64,000 bases of DNA from Prosapia bicincta. Taxonomy: Eukaryota; Arthropoda; Insecta; Hemiptera; Cercopidae. The stretch's first letter is position 1. Each line of letters begins with the position of its first letter. Shown in pieces: positions 1 through 14,790 of this stretch. The notes beneath the pieces were generated by a model, which was given only the letters and a program-made list of their open reading frames with translations, had not been told where the DNA came from and ran no database searches. The stretch covers positions 135,400,192 to 135,464,191 of the forward strand of contig JBAIZL010000001.1 of NCBI GenBank assembly GCA_036971475.1. The letters run 5' to 3'. Position numbers and translations under genes: made by a program.

Positions 1-584
1 ATATGATTTTTAGAGATAAAAAAATGCTAAAAGTTTTCACCAGAACAACCCCCTACCCCGTGTCGTTAGATCATAGGCTCTCACTATTGTTGTCCACTTC
101 GAATATACACAAAAATAACTAATTATAAAAAATATTTATGTATATTAACACTAAGCAGTTTTTACATTTAGAAGTTTAAATGTCACTATTCTGGCTTTCA
201 CTCTCTTCCGACAAATGGTCAACCATAAATTTTCCATATTAACACAGTACCGACACAAGAAACTGTTACCAAAACAGAGTGCCAATTAAATTGACCAAGA
301 GAGTCCACTTGACAAAATCTAATTACTAGTCTATCATGACTAGAAATCTCATAGGGCAACTTATGGGATTTAAATATCTATCCTTATCTATGCTGCAGGT
401 TTTGAAAAGCCATAAATATCTCTTAGATATAAGAGACACCTAATCCCAGTACATGACACATTAAAAAATAAACTTTTCAAGTAAACAAACAAAGACAAAA
501 ATCATGGTGGTCTAAATGATATGAATGGTTAATCTGTCATGATGTACACCCTCTGTCTTTCTTGACTTGAGGACTACCTTCTGT
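1..584. other. AT-rich non-coding DNA, probably intersectin intron
   Basis: No coding exon or recognisable repeat was found here. Confidence 0.5.
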
Positions 585-755
585 ATGTAGGCAGCAATGG
601 ATTAATGAGAACAGCATTTTGGAGATGTATCCCATTGTGAACTATTGTAATACAGTAAAGTTCTTAGTTGACAATGGTGTACATCTTTCGAAATGCCCGT
701 TCTCATCAAACAAAGAAATAAAGTGCTACTGTAGGCAAGTGTGACATATCAATGT
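585..755. repeat. Diverged foldback/MITE, family A copy 1
   Basis: Imperfect inverted arms: aatgagaacagcattttgga with gatgtatcccattg on the left, and caatggtgtacatctttcga with cgttctcat on the right. The right flank ataaagtgctactgtaggca matches the right arm of the copy at 12007-12212, so the two belong to one family. This copy is older and more diverged. Confidence 0.6.
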
Positions 756-3700
756 ATGTTCAGTTGTATTATCCTTTGATTCTGCTTTGAGTTTTTTTAT
801 TTTGTTCAGAAAACATTTATTGTATCTAAGAAGCAACATATTCTTGAAAGATCTTTATAAGGTGGCACACATTTTGAAAATCTACATTTGTATGAATTTT
901 TACTTACATGTAGAATAAATCTAAGAATATCCTCAATGTCATCTACATCAAATTCAGTGTCATACATATTGAATAGGGGTAGGGCCAAAAAGTACTCACC
1001 ATTTTGACTAAGTTAAGGTTTACAATTTTAAATAGGCATATTTAAGACTACTACATGGACTATAAAAATTTTATAGAAACAAATGTTAAACGATTATTTT
1101 AATTAGTTGTAAAAGAAATCGTTTTATTTAACAATTTTTTTAAAAAAACTGCTTAAATTAGTAAAATTAATAAAGCACTATCTTTGTCAATTTTGTAGAA
1201 TTTTTAGAAACATTTAAAATTTCAAAAGAAATAAATCAGAAATAAAAATATACTTACAAAATAATATTATTCGAAAGGGAATTTATAGATATTGATTAAG
1301 CTAGTTCAGTTACAGATTTCGTTCAGTTAATGCAAAAATGATTTCATCAATTTATTGTAAACACTTTTTTGACAATTTATCCAATGTTCCTTTTACGAAT
1401 ATTGAAATTGTTTTAAAAAAACATTGATTAGAGTAGAAATCTTTTAAAAAAATGTTTAAAATAATTAATATTTTTAAAGCATGGATGTGAGAATTTTGTT
1501 TGATTTAATTGTTGATTAGTTTATTGGTGTATAATAGGTTTCATTTGTTAATTTTTAAAAAGTTTATTCTGTGAAAGTTTAATTTTATTTGTTAGCTGGT
1601 TTTGTTTTGGCATGTTGGTAGTGGGGTTGGGCCCCACAAGCTGTAAGTAAGTGTGCTCAACTGCATGTAATATTTATTGTGTTGTATTGTTTCTTTGTTA
1701 TTTATATTTAATTATATTTTTTATATACACTTTTGTTAAATTATTTCAATTATTTTTCTCTTTGAAAGTCAATAATAAAACATTTTCAGTTTAATTTCAA
1801 TAGAATGATAAGAATTTAAAATGTAATAATTTTTATAACCCTACAATTTTGTTTAAGCAACCTTAAGTATTGTTATTCTTTTCCCTTTCTATCTTTATCT
1901 CTTAATGCAGTTATTTTAATTTCTCTTTTAAAGTGTCTTCTTTTTTTAATATTTTTCTTACACTAGTTTCAAAAATTTTTTTTATAATAATGATGTTAAT
2001 AAATCATTATGGATAAGTAATTAGCTATTATAAGATTTATGATTTTTTAATGATTTCAACTCATTTTCTTACATTTATTTAAGACCAATCAAAATAGTTA
2101 TAAATAGTTCTTTGCATCTATATGATTACTTCCTGAAAAATTTTTTGTTTAAAAAAAATTGTCATAACTTGATTTAAGTAGTTAAGGTATTTTTGGCCCT
2201 TAACATCAAAATCATCATTTCACAATCTAAAGACAATTTTTAACTTAAGAATCAATGTAGCAAAAAAAAGTTAATAACATATTTTATTAAAAACATGTTT
2301 AAATCATTTTAATTTTAATAAATAAGGTCAAATAAGTTCCTTTTAGGAATTTTTCTGTCAGATTAAATAGATGTATGTCTTTATTGAAATTGAGCCTATC
2401 AATTATTCAATTATTTAAAATCATCATAATTTGAAATTCTAGAACAATAGAAATTAAATAGATTGCTGGATAATGTTGACAAGGTATAAATCAAAATTGA
2501 CACTACATGTACCATATTTGGCCACTTGTAATAACATCAGTAATTTGTTATTGTAACAATGACCGACCTTTAAAAAATAGTACATACATGTTTGGTATGA
2601 ATTCTTGGAATCTATTAGACATTCGGTGTCAATTAGGTGTGTTGTGATTTTGTTTTTCCATGCTGTGTGTTTCTTTATCTGTTGAAATCGTACATTATTA
2701 CCCTATTGTTATAGATGTAAAACTTGTGAATCTAGCCCCATGTTATACCCAAATGGTTGTAGATTTTTCATAACAAAAAACGTTTCGAAACTTTTTAAGC
2801 TCTAAAAAAATTTATAAACCACTTTACAAATATATCAGAACAAAGTTTGTTTAATTTTTTCTCAATAATGTGAGAATTTAAATATAGCTTTAAATCAATT
2901 GACAATTTATTTTTACACACTATGGATTTAACCATTGTTTTCACAGCCAAGTACATTGCACTTGATTGAAAGTAAAAGTAACTTCAGGGTACAGTTGCTA
3001 TAGCATTTCCCAAATGATTAGCTCATGGCTCAGAGTCACTTGAATGCTTACATTTCTCTGTGTTGCCTGTTTGTTAGACATTATATATATGCTATTCTAA
3101 ATATTCTTAATTGTGGCGTAGTGAATTAATTGTGGTGGAGTGACATGGAAGTCTCACATTTCAGTGGTTTTCATACTAGTAAATATTTGTTTTTTTAAAT
3201 GCTTCACAAACAAATGTTTGCTTTTTATGTATATATTTTTTAAAGTTTTTATTTAATATATGTGGCTTATTAATTGTATATCCAGCATAGGTCATGTTTG
3301 TTCAGCAAAATCAATATTCAATGTTCATAATAGGATTAATAAAAAATAATTGTTGAGTACAGTAGTGCTTTTCCTAGTAATTTCATCTTCTCTATAGAAG
3401 CTTTTCAAATTCCCTCAATCTAAGTAGACTATATAGTTAGTACTGATAGACAGAGGTCTTCTGGAACTTGTGGACTACAGAGGAGTTGACATTACTAATA
3501 AAGAAAATCCTATTAAATATTTAAGTCAGTTGTTTTTCAAAATCATGTTTCCGAGAAGTACATAACCAAATTTAAGTCATAAATAAGACTACAAAATGCT
3601 TCTATTGAAATTAAACTGAAATTATTTGAAATGACAGTTACTATATTTATATTTTTATAAAATGCAGTGGTATTTATTGGTAAAATTTATGTGTGTAAAG

Positions 3701-4905
3701 TTAATAATCTCAAATTATTAATTTTGTAATTGTTATAGGTATAAATAAATTTTTAAGCCTAGTTTGTATATCAGACTGGGATTAAATATCTTAAGGATTC
3801 TATCGTTATATTTGTTATGGTAATGCATCTATTATATTTATATTTATAACAATGTGCTGTTAAAACTTTACTATTCTAAACAGATTTTTTAATCAAAATT
3901 ACCTTAGTACTTCTAATTATTTGGCTCAAATATTATTATATTAACAATACTTGTAAAAGAGATTGTCATTTATTTATATATGTAAAGTAAGGACAAACAT
4001 TTTGGCCTAAAATATTGATATTATGTTTATAAAGACATAGATTATTCCTAACATTAAGATATTAAGTTTATGTTTATAATTTTTATAAAAGATTTATTTT
4101 ACTGTTTATGCGCTGATTTTGTTGTTTATTTAGATTCAGAGTCAGTTTAGAGTAGAAAATTGTTTGTATTCGTTATGTACATTGCAGTAATGGGAAATGC
4201 AGAATAACTGTAGAACTGTTCAGATCTTGCTCGCACTCTGAGATTGCACTAGCTGAAAGTTTTGTCCAGTTTACTCAGAAGGTTAAACTGAAGGTAAACG
4301 TTTTCCTTCTTAATCTCTCCTCTCTCCACTGTGACCCAGTTGAATATATATTACAGTTCAGATATATGAAGGAACTTGTGTATATGAAGAAACTATATGA
4401 TTACCCTGAAAGCTGAGTTGATATGATTGTGGCTATTATTGTCATGTACAATACCTACTTGTGTTTGTGAGGATAATCCTTTGAAGGTTACATTCGATTA
4501 TGGTGATTTTACTCATCATATTTTTTGTAGTAATTTATTCAATGTATTCTATAATCTTCATTCTATCTTATCCCCTTTCACTTGGGATCAGAATATGATC
4601 CACTTATCTTAACATATACACACAGAAAATATTGAGAAATTGTATTTTCCACATGTCCAACCTGTCCCTATATGAAATATATACAACAAATTTAACAAAT
4701 ATAATTCATGAAATTCAGAACTTAGCAGTGGCATGTTTTTTTCTGGGGTGATGGCTTATTTTCCTACTTGAATCTTCTCAGAGACGTTTTTTGTTTGCTT
4801 TATCTTTAAAAATTCCACTTTACCTATCTATTTTCTATTTGTTTCAAAATCTACATTTTAAGTGGTTCTAGTTAATTTGTTTTTAATTTGTCATAATGAT
4901 TATAT
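756..4905. other. AT-rich non-coding DNA
   Basis: Very AT-rich, with many short A and T runs. No exon, RNA gene or complete mobile element is recognisable. It is probably part of a long intersectin intron. Confidence 0.5.
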
Positions 4906-4962
4906 TTATTAATCACTTAAACAATAGTTTAAGTGATTAATAAGATTCACCGAACGTAATGG
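4906..4962. repeat. Short foldback, family B (internally deleted)
   Basis: An almost perfect palindrome around ttattaatcacttaaac / gtttaagtgattaataa, followed by gattcaccgaacgtaatgg. The reverse complement of that tail matches the left end of the repeat at 38993-39135, so this looks like a shortened copy of that family. Confidence 0.6.
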
Positions 4963-7809
4963 ACTACAAAATTCAAGGATTATATTTAGTCACTGTTCTT
5001 GAGCCAAAACATTTGGTTAGTCTCTTTCTTTTTTTCAAAAGTCCAAGAGAAATATTTTCTCTGTAGATCATAGGTACAAGGGTGTTACTCTATAAGATCA
5101 TGTAGTCTGAAAAATTTTCATTAGGTAGTAGAAGAGAAGGTCATCTATGAACTGAAAATGGGTGTAATAAGTCACTTTTTAAATTTATATTTCAAGAGAA
5201 CAGTTTTCAGTTGAAATTTTAAGTTCTTTATCTACCCCCTGTGTTTTAGAATAACTCCTTGGTCCTTAGCCTAATGTTGTAAATTGTGACACAATACTAG
5301 AGTTCTAGTAGTGTTTAAAGTCGATCTCCCAAACAAATATGGTAATAAAAGATGAAATATCCCTATTAGCAAAATAAAATTTAGCAAGATTTTAAAATGA
5401 TAATATATGGTTTGAATTAGATTAACAGTAACTTAATTTTAATAGTGAAGCAACAATATCAATGTTCTAATAATTAAATATTTGTAATCATTAAATGCAA
5501 AAAAATCAAGATTAGGTAATATGTCATTCTCTGCTTTAGGTTTTGTGGCATTTTTAAAATTGTATTTTGAAACTTTAGATTCAAAAATTGAATAATTTTT
5601 CTCCAAGATAAGATCATCTTAAAAATCACCTTTTTGATAATTAGATCAAATAAAAAACTCTTTTTTTTCTAAAAATATTTATTTTGAAGGTTTTATCTTT
5701 TTAGTTTGGTGACAAATGAATCACGTTCATGGCATTTAACAACGTTAAATCCAACAATATTGAAATAACTGAAATCCCATTGTTCATACAGACATTTCAT
5801 TTTAGATCATTGATATAAATTGTTCTTGAATCAAAGTTTCTACTTCAATAAAATATAAAATTAATTTAAAAACCAATTTTTAATCTTAAAAAAAGTTAAT
5901 TGCATTTTATTGTAACACAATGCCAGCAGAAAAAGTGTATTTATTCTTAGTGAATCATTTTAAAAGATCAGTTTAATAGTAGGATTTGGAACTTCTATTT
6001 TTGGTACAAAGTTTTTATTTTGCTCTTGGCCTCATGTTACTTTATGTAATTTATTAAGTGTAGTATCAGAATATTTTGTATTAAAATCCTTGGAGTCAAA
6101 TAAAATATCACTAACTTCCTTTTCATATGCTACCCAAAACATGGCGATTTTTAAAAATAGAAACTTCAACTTTAAAATTCCAAAAAGAGTTCAGCAAATT
6201 TTACAGTTAAAAGCAATTCAATTGCTCCCTTCAAAGTTGTGAGGCTTAGTATCAATATACTTTTGTGCCAAGAGTAGAAGCAGTCCTGGACTCCAGCTGT
6301 AGCTATTTCATTTAGGTCTTGGTGCTAATCATCTTTAATTTATGGTATGTTCTCCAATGGTGTTAATTAAGGTTGAGTTTCATGTTAAAACAATTAGAAA
6401 ATTGTGTGGAGCTAGTCTTGCGAATGTAAAGTGCAAATAGCTTTGGTTTTTTAACAGAAGACTACAAAAACCGTTGGAACAAAAACAAATTTCGGACATA
6501 TTGTTCTGATGCTTGAACTGGTATTTCTATCCATTTCTCTGCCTAGTTATGGCACAAATAATTCCTCATTTCCTTAAAAATCCCTAAGGTAGTACAGAAT
6601 GGTTCAACTAGATTGGTTATATTTCTTCCTTACCATCTGATAAATGTAAAGGACATGATTAATAACTGTACTTTATCTCCAAACCTCTCAGGTATTCTTC
6701 TGTCAGGAAGAGTTTGGTGGTTTGCACTGTATGATCACTGTTTTTTTACCTGTGGACCTTAGACAAGCAGTTAGGCGCTTTTACAATCTTCTATTAAGTC
6801 TCAATACAATTTCTTAACCTTCTGTCAAACTGATCATTTGTTAAAAATTAGAGAACAAACCGTCTGCAGTTGTTCTTATATTTAGCTCATTAGACAAAAT
6901 GAATTGGTATGTTTCATACAATATTTCTACAGCTTTCTCCCATGGTGTGTTAACTATTGATAAATGTTTTCCAAAAGCTTTTCAATCATTGGGGATTAGT
7001 GACAGTTAAAAACCTACTTAAAAGTTTGTCATTGTCAACAAACGGGCAGATCTCTTAAACATTTTTGAACCATTAAAATTTATTTATTTGCTAAAAGTTT
7101 CTTGCAAACAAATGACAACTCAACTGGTTATGTTAAATTTTAATAGTATTTTTTAGTACCAACATTTAGTTCCAAAAAACGTGTACAGAAAGTCATCTAC
7201 TTTTCATTTACTTTTTCCCATATAAGATTAAATCCCAGCTGAGTAGTAATTAGGTTGCTTGAGCAGGATGTTGATTGATATCTCCTTTAAATGTATAGTT
7301 CAAGAGCTAGAAGTATAAACCAACTCATCAGTCTGCAGGTATATGTTTCAATCTCATCAAATTTTCTAACAAAAGATTTGTTAAGGAAATGAGAATTAGC
7401 CAGAATAGGTAAAACATAATGATATTAAACATTGGTAATGATAATTCCATCCTTAGTTAAATCTGAAGCTACAAAAATGTAGAGTTGTAACATAAATATA
7501 TATATATACAAGCTTGAATATTCTGAAAACTTCACGAAGCATGCACTCGCTATAGGCATGCATACATATTCTTGCATGCTGACATAAGCATGCAGTTATT
7601 AGATGTAAATCTTGCATAATTAGAGATAAAAAATTAAAGAACTGTTTGCTTTATGATATATTACTTACACAGTATATTCCCTCTAATTTGGCCTCTCAGA
7701 AACAGACCCTAGTAGTCAGACTATTCAAGAGACTGTGCTAATAATTTTGATACATATTTTAAATAACATAGAAAACAATCTAATCAGTTGTATAATAACA
7801 TTTACTTTA
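4963..7809. other. Non-coding DNA without recognised features
   Basis: No exon or TE protein similarity was seen. Four GCATGC palindromes lie close together at about 7540-7595, which may be chance. Confidence 0.4.
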
Positions 7810-8070
7810 ATGTTCAAAACAAAGTATATACTCAAGTACATTTTTCTGTCTTTGCTAACATTACAATATTTTACTTTGTTGACACTTTTCAGAATGACTT
7901 CATTTTCAAAACTTAATTATTGTTCCAGGAGCGTATTATTTAAGTTTTAAAAATAGAGTCATTCTGAAACGCGTCAGCAAAGGAAGATATGTTAGGAAAG
8001 GGAGACAAATGTACTCGAATATTTACAAATATTCCTAACAGAAGTCAATTTGAGTATATTAACAACTTCA
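7810..8070. repeat. Foldback element, family C copy 1
   Basis: Inverted segments cagaatgacttcattttcaaaactt and ...gagtcattctgaaacgcgtcag, with flanking blocks (ttgctaacattacaatattt; tattcctaacagaagtc) that match, in order, the copy at 51200-51425. No coding sequence. It is a non-autonomous DNA element of unknown superfamily. Confidence 0.65.
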
Positions 8071-10579
8071 AAACAAGGATGGGCTTTTCAGCCCATTTAG
8101 CGGTATATTTTGCTTACCTGAATAATTTTGGTACCTGCGAATAACCAAATGTTAGCATTCAAAACAGAAATTATGTTAAACGCTGGATGTAGAAATATTA
8201 CTTGAGGATAAGAAAAACCACTGACAAAGAGCAGATGTTCCTTGCTTGCGCCGCCAGCGATTAAAACTAAAATTTATGATACAATTTCAACTAGACAGAT
8301 TTTCATTCAAAACGTAGAAATGTTGCTCACCCATGCTAGCACCATTCAAAACAAAAGTTATGTTAAAATTGTTGCTGTAGAGATTGTTGCCCTAGGAATA
8401 AGGAACAGACACGTGGGTATGTATCCCAAAGACAGCCAGATTTTTCAGTGACATATTTAAGAGAAGCTGAACTAGAGAGAGTGTACTGTACTATTTTAGG
8501 TATTTATAAAGTTTAACAAAACATAAAAATTATTTTAAAACCCAAGATAATAATAGATATATATATTTTAAACATTTTTCTAGGCTTCAATTTTGTCAGA
8601 ATCTCACATTCAAGTGAATTTAGGTTAAGAAATATTTGATTATTTTAGTTAGATACGGTTTCAGAACTGAAAAACATAGAAAATAAATTATTAATAATAC
8701 AGTCAAATTTGGTAAAATTATTTTATACTTATGATCTTTTATTTATTTAAAAATAAACATGTAGAATTTACTCATTTTCAATGCCAAAAGTAAACCCTAT
8801 TAATCTCTTTGGATCTCAGAACCTTTACTTATTTGGAAAACCTTCCATTGTGGTTTGTGTTCCATTCCATTATGCTAGACAATTACCTACGTGTTTAAAC
8901 ATCTTATCAATGAAAAACTGAATTTGTAGTTCTGAAATGTGTTTGATGGTTTATCGGAATTTAGAGGTGTTCTCGTTTTTGTATAAAATTAAGAGTGTGT
9001 GATTAAAGCTAGCATTGGTATAGTAATGAAATATAATGAATATTATTGTAAGTCAACTTGAATATCAGGAAATTATTTTTAGTTTCATTTTGCAGAAAGT
9101 GTACTCTACTTAACTATAGCTAGTTATGCAAAATATAATTGGCAATTGTTTATTTAGATTTGTTGGTTGTGCCATCATTAGATTTATTTCACATAGCGTA
9201 CTGTTCATTTCTTTATGAATTTTACAAAAACTTTATATCAAACCTTAAGTTATTTAGCTATTATTTGGTGTTTTGTTATGATATCTTCATACAAAGTTAA
9301 TACATATTTAGTACAATTAACTAGCATTCAAAATAAGCCAGAGATTTGAAATAGTTTCAGATAAAAACAATTATTAATGAATATGAGAGTGTATAAGTTA
9401 GCTACTTTAAGAAATTGGGTTTGAAAGAACTTTTTTTATATATTCTTGCTAAATATTGATTTTTGCAGTTTTGAATACAGTGTTTCATTGAAAAAACAAA
9501 ATTGTTAAACTTCATTTATTATATTTTTTTCTAGTTTAAATTTGTTGTATTTAGAGTTTTTAGAAACTGTGTGATGCAAAATAAGTTAGATTAGACTATA
9601 ATAATTTAATAAGATGTGATATAAATTATATTATATAATTTAATGACATTATATAATACTGTTATACAAAATACAGGTTCATTACAATAGCTAAACCTGT
9701 AAGATTATTTAGCAATTATTTCAAGTTTTTGATTTTACATTAATTTAAAATATTTTTGCCTTGAACTATTGTTTACAAAAGTGTAAATTTCATAAGCTGT
9801 TTGCAAGATTCTGTCTTTCTATGTGTAAAATCATAAATATCAAAGACTATATATTAAAAGAAACAGACGAAGACAAATATTTAATGATTGTCAAGAAAAA
9901 GCATTTAAATATCATTGCAAATGATATTTGCATTGCAGCAAAGCACTAAAAAATTCTACCATTTTATTAAAATGTTTTAATTTTGTCAAAATATATTTAT
10001 ATTATTTATAAGTTTTCATTTTGAGAGCTTAACTAAAAATCTCAAACTGGCATTATTTATTAATAATGAATGAGGGTTGTTATCCGGATTATTAAATCTT
10101 TTCAGACAGTTCTTGCAACAAAAATGTTGTATAGTTGGAATAGCCTAAATGAGAAAACTATCTAAGAAAGCTACACATCTCTTGGAACTATCTGAATGTG
10201 ATTATAATTAAGTTTGTTTTAAAATTCTGTGAAATAAAGCACTTACGAAAATAATTTTTCCAAAAATCTGTACAAAATATTTTTTTGGCTTAAGAGTCCA
10301 TATACTATAAATTTCAAAATAATACTAACTAAATTGGCTTGATATACTTCAGCAGAAATCGATAATATTCTTGTGGAATTGGAAAATATCTTTACAATAT
10401 CTACTTTACAAAAACAATTTGTTTTGTTCGAACCTAGTATAAAATGTTTGTAAATAAATTCTACTTGAAACAAGTTATTGCTTAAAATTGCACCAGGCAG
10501 ATTACCACTCCAAACCTATATATTTCACAGTTTTCCATACTATTAAGGTATTTAAAACTATTATGTAAAACCGTTTCAG

Positions 10580-10620
<41 letters not shown>

Positions 10621-12006
10621 AATAAATGTAAGTAAATAGTAAACTTAGTAAGTAATTCTTGTATACTATTAAATTAAGAGCAAATATTTATTTATTTATT
10701 TAAATTTAAATATGTTTAAAGACATTTGTTTGACAATCCTAAATGAATTCATTTCTAAATTTTCTTATATTTCGTTAAAAATACAATGAAAGATACAAGT
10801 TTTTCTCTACTTAAATGTCAATTTTAAAAATATGACAGTTTTAATAATAGTGTTTAAGTATTATACATTGTCTCTCTGTTTTATTATGCGGAACATATAA
10901 TACAAAAGTAATGCAATTTTTAATTTTATAGTTTTACATGTGGTAATTTTTGTTTTCTAACTTGGTAGTTCTGGCAGAGTTGTACATATTTGGCAGAAAG
11001 CAAGCTTGAAGGACCTTTGAAAGTAAATGATTTAAATGTTCTTGTATATTTAATATACTTAAGTATATCCACCAATGCTTTCAAAATGTTAAATGGTAAA
11101 GAATGCCTCTGTTAATGACAACAGTACTATATTACAACCACTAAGATAAAACAGTAGAATTTTATTCAAAACGAATACTGACACTTTGGAAAGAACACTC
11201 AAAATGGTTGTCCAGTTCTTCAACAAATTATGAAAACTTGGAAAAAGTCAGAGATTTTTACTGTTAAATTTTTCATCTTGAATTGTTACCTTCAATTCAT
11301 ATTCGTGAACAAGGAGTATTGCCTTTAGGTTTTGCACAATTTACATGAACTAATTTTTAGCAAAAATCCAAATTTTAAAGAGGAAACTGGTTAGCATGAG
11401 AATGTACTAGCACAGTCTGATTTAAAAGTTTTATTTGGAAAACACATTAGCACTCTTCAATAAAAATACTGATGTAACAAACAGTACTCTTTTATCCATA
11501 TATGACTGTCAGTGCTATTTTCCTATTTTTCAAAGGCAATCTGAAAAGACAATATTTTTCAACAATTGATGTGGCAAACCACAAAATGTTTACCTCAGCT
11601 GAAAAGTAATAATATAAAATTATATATCACAAGTATTTTATGCATAGGAAGATATTTTAAAATAAGGACATAATGCCTCAAGAAATTTGCTTCAAATGGT
11701 CTAAGGTCAAAATGAAGTTGAATTTGTATTTTCTGAGTCTGACAAGTACTTGTTATATTTTGATTAGCCCTATACCTATTTATATAAAATACCTATTGCT
11801 TGACATCTCCACATAATGTTTTGTTTGGATGTTTGAAAAAAATAACATTGTGCAGATTTTGCTCAAAATTAGTGCAATAGATTTATTGCAATTGAACTGT
11901 TCACTTGGAAATTGCAGATAAATGATGTTTTGTTGATAGTATGTGTAAAATAAAACTGAAGTTTAAGTTCAGTATTTACATTATTAAATAACTAAAAACA
12001 CTTTTA
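8071..12006. other. AT-rich non-coding DNA with a (TA)n array
   Basis: Two diverged copies of a short block (agcattcaaaacagaaattatgttaa near 8153, agcaccattcaaaacaaaag near 8338) lie close together. A (TA)n microsatellite spans about 10581-10616. No exon or RNA gene was recognised. Confidence 0.45.
10581..10616. repeat. (TA)n microsatellite
   Basis: About 18 uninterrupted TA dinucleotides. Unlike the arrays further right, I see no foldback or Penelope end beside it. Confidence 0.95.
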
Positions 12007-12212
12007 AATATGTTACAACTTACCTATAGTAGCACTTACTTATATTTGTTGAGGACGGCCATTTCGGAAGATGTGTCCCATTGTCAACTCAGACCTTAAC
12101 TCTGAGATACAATGTTAACATGGTCTGAGTTGACAATGGGACACATCTCTTGAAACTACCATCTTCAACAAATATAAAGTAAGTGCTACTATAGGCAAGT
12201 ATAACATATTTA
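12007..12212. repeat. Foldback/MITE, family A copy 2
   Basis: The long inverted arms are nearly symmetrical. The left carries cctatagtagcacttact, tatatttgttga and gtcccattgtcaactcagac; the right carries gtctgagttgacaatgggac, tcaacaaatata and agtaagtgctactatagg. The centre is about 30 bp. No coding sequence. The transcript would fold into a long hairpin. Confidence 0.85.
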
Positions 12213-14400
12213 CAAGTGTGTTTAGTTAAAAACTAGTAGCTCGTTAAAAATGGAATCAACAAATGTACATTTTTAAATACTTGAAGCTAGAAGGCAAGTT
12301 AGGTGGTTACTGGAGTTTTCTGACTTAGTTAATAAAAGACTAATTAGCAAAATCTATCCTTCAGGCAGCTAAACATCTGAAAAATATTAAAAATGTTTAC
12401 CTATAGGGCCGAGCCTGGTGTTCCCAAGTACTAAAATGTAAACATGAAAGATCTAATCTTATTTGTATTAAAGGCAATATAAAAACTGAAAGTAGGAAGA
12501 GAATAGGCATTGATAGTGATTAATTAGAAAGAATTGAGAGGGAAGTAATATACAATAGATATGTAAAGTAGTGATATGGTGGTGAAATATGGCTTAGAGG
12601 ATTAAGTGTCACTAGAAATGGCTGACAAGATAATGACAAGCTTTTGGTTGAGGAGTTTGAAGAAAAATAATTTTTAGACTGGAGATAGAAAATATAGGAG
12701 TGAACTTGAATAATGAGCAATAGAGATCAAATGTATTCTAAATATAAGCATCTGTGTGTCACGGTATTTGAAGATAAGGAAAGGTTCCAAATGAAATGAA
12801 AATACAATATAAGAGATGGTTAGGAAGATGTGATAAATGGTTGGAGTAAAGAATATAAAATTAAAAGAATGTGTTAAAGAGTAAACTAGTCAAGAATGGT
12901 ACATAATGAGAAGTTTACTTTCCTCTTAAGTAGCCAGTGCTGGCCATAAACCATATGTTGTGGTTGTTATTGTTGAAGATGGTATATAATAGAGTTATTT
13001 CATTTAACTAACCTTCCCTGTGGAAACCAATATGTGATAAGAAACATACAACACTTTTCAGTTTTAATAATAAATAAATTAATGTTATTGGTAATATCAT
13101 TGTTACGTAAAAGGCATGATTGTTGCTTGGCCATACTGAGAAAATAAAATTAGCGACTGCCAGTTCAGTCAGGTTTGGTCATACACAACAATTTGTTTGT
13201 TCCATAACCTTTGTAAGAGTCAGATTGTTTAATTGGAGGAAGATAATAGTGAAATCTGAAATCCTAACACACCTCTCTTGATATGCAGGAGTTATATTTT
13301 ACTCCTATGAAATAACATTAAATTGAGTAATGGATCAAGTATTCTGGTCTAGATATGATACATTTTCACAGTAGTTGTAGTGAAAAGTGACTGTTTTAGT
13401 CTGGAAAGGTTTAAGTAAATGAAAGATTTCTTAAATTTTTTTAGTAAATGAAAATGTTCTTAAAAAAATACAAAGTAGGTACTCACATATGGAGAAAAAA
13501 ATGTTCATATTGATAAATTTGTGTTTTATTTATTCATTAACCATCATTTTTATTTCTTGAAAATTTGGCTAATAGCCTTAATTACTTGAATTTTTTGAAT
13601 CAACACCATAGTTTTAAAAACACATTTTTTTAAAAGAATTTTTTTGAAATAAAATGTTTGGAGATTTGGAAATGAATGTTTACAATTATTTTAGATATGA
13701 AGACAGTGTTTTTATTGTTTATTTATTTCATATTAAGTGACGTATACCATAGAAATATCCATAATATGTAAACCTTAGTCGTTACTAATTACTAAATGTA
13801 AAAATAAAGTACAGTAGTTGGGTTATGTTTCAACTGGTTTTTAGGCTAATTCTCAGTAATTGTAATAAGTTATAACACTCTTGGTATATGTGATTTTTAA
13901 GCATAGTTGAATGAATTATTGTAAATAAATATTGATTTAGTGTTAGCTATTTCTGACTTCTCTATACATTTCCCATCCTTTATGTTTTTTCTTTTAACAT
14001 TTATAAATATAAATTGGGTGAAAAACAGCGTAATGGAAAAAGTTGAACTGTTCTTTAAGAAACCAACTCATTCATTCGTGTATTTTATCTGAAAAACAAT
14101 TGACATAGTGAAATAATTTTTTTAGCACTATCTTGACTCTTCCACAACTCCTTAAAATTTATAAATTGTTTAGTCAATTTGAACACATCACACCAATTCT
14201 CAACTCTGGACCATGAATTCTGTTTGAAATAAAGATTGTCGAAATCACTAAGGAGCAGCTTAACATCAAGTTTCTGGTGAGACTTGGGAAAACTCAAGAA
14301 ATTAGTGATGTATTTAATGCTGTTTAAGAGTATACAAATTGTTTTAAACTTAATGTTTGTAAAGAGCAACATGATCAAGTCTTCTTTACTTCTATCCGTC
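12213..14400. other. Non-coding DNA without recognised features
   Basis: AT-rich sequence with no exon. A minus-strand open frame at 14085-14402 (105 codons) resembles no family I know; it lies just downstream of the mariner remnant and may or may not belong to it. Confidence 0.4.
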
Positions 14401-14790
14401 ATCTACAACTTGGGCACAGTTTTGCATTTTGTTTTAGATCTAAATGTTCAATTAAGATTATTTGTATAGTTGATTTATCTAAATTTAGTTCTTCAGCATT
14501 CATTGACAGAGATTTGTGGTAAATTGTGAGGATAAGGGACACATACTCGTACAATCAATGTTTGCATCAACACGGGAGTTTAAAGATTGTGTTCACCTTG
14601 CATTACCCTTAGCATCATCTCAAACATCTTTAAAATAGTTAATCCATTTAAAATCATGTAGTTTGTTTGGTGGTTTAATACCATAAACAGCCCTTGTCAT
14701 ATCTGTAATTTCTTAAAAGCTATTGAGTCATTTCTGTCATATCCATTTCCATTTCGACAAACTATAAAAACATTCACAGCAGAAATAAAC
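14400..14790 (-). pseudogene. Decayed mariner-family transposase, N-terminal DNA-binding part
   Basis: The minus strand, read over several frames, gives the helix-turn-helix end of a mariner (Mos1/GVQW3-type) transposase: AEELNLDKSTIQIILIEHLD then LKQNAKLCP, which resembles the family's AEELNxxxxTVRxILxxxLxMRKxxAKxVP. Upstream fragments fit the first helix-turn-helix. Stops and frameshifts are frequent and no catalytic D residues were found. It is an old, dead copy. Confidence 0.55.

Noticed and set aside
4427..4612. 61-codon open frame as a possible upstream intersectin (SH3) exon
   Set aside because: The sequence has no SH3 signature (ALYDY, WW, PxNYV) and no good splice context. It looks like a chance frame.
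7540..7595. Cluster of four GCATGC palindromes as a regulatory element
   Set aside because: No promoter or gene nearby and no regular spacing. Local repetition is enough to explain it.
8242..8451. 69-codon open frame
   Set aside because: No recognisable domain. It overlaps short repeated blocks and is best explained as chance in AT-rich DNA.
14085..14402. 105-codon minus-strand frame as a gene
   Set aside because: No family resemblance and no splice or promoter context. It lies against a dead mariner remnant and the composition is ordinary.
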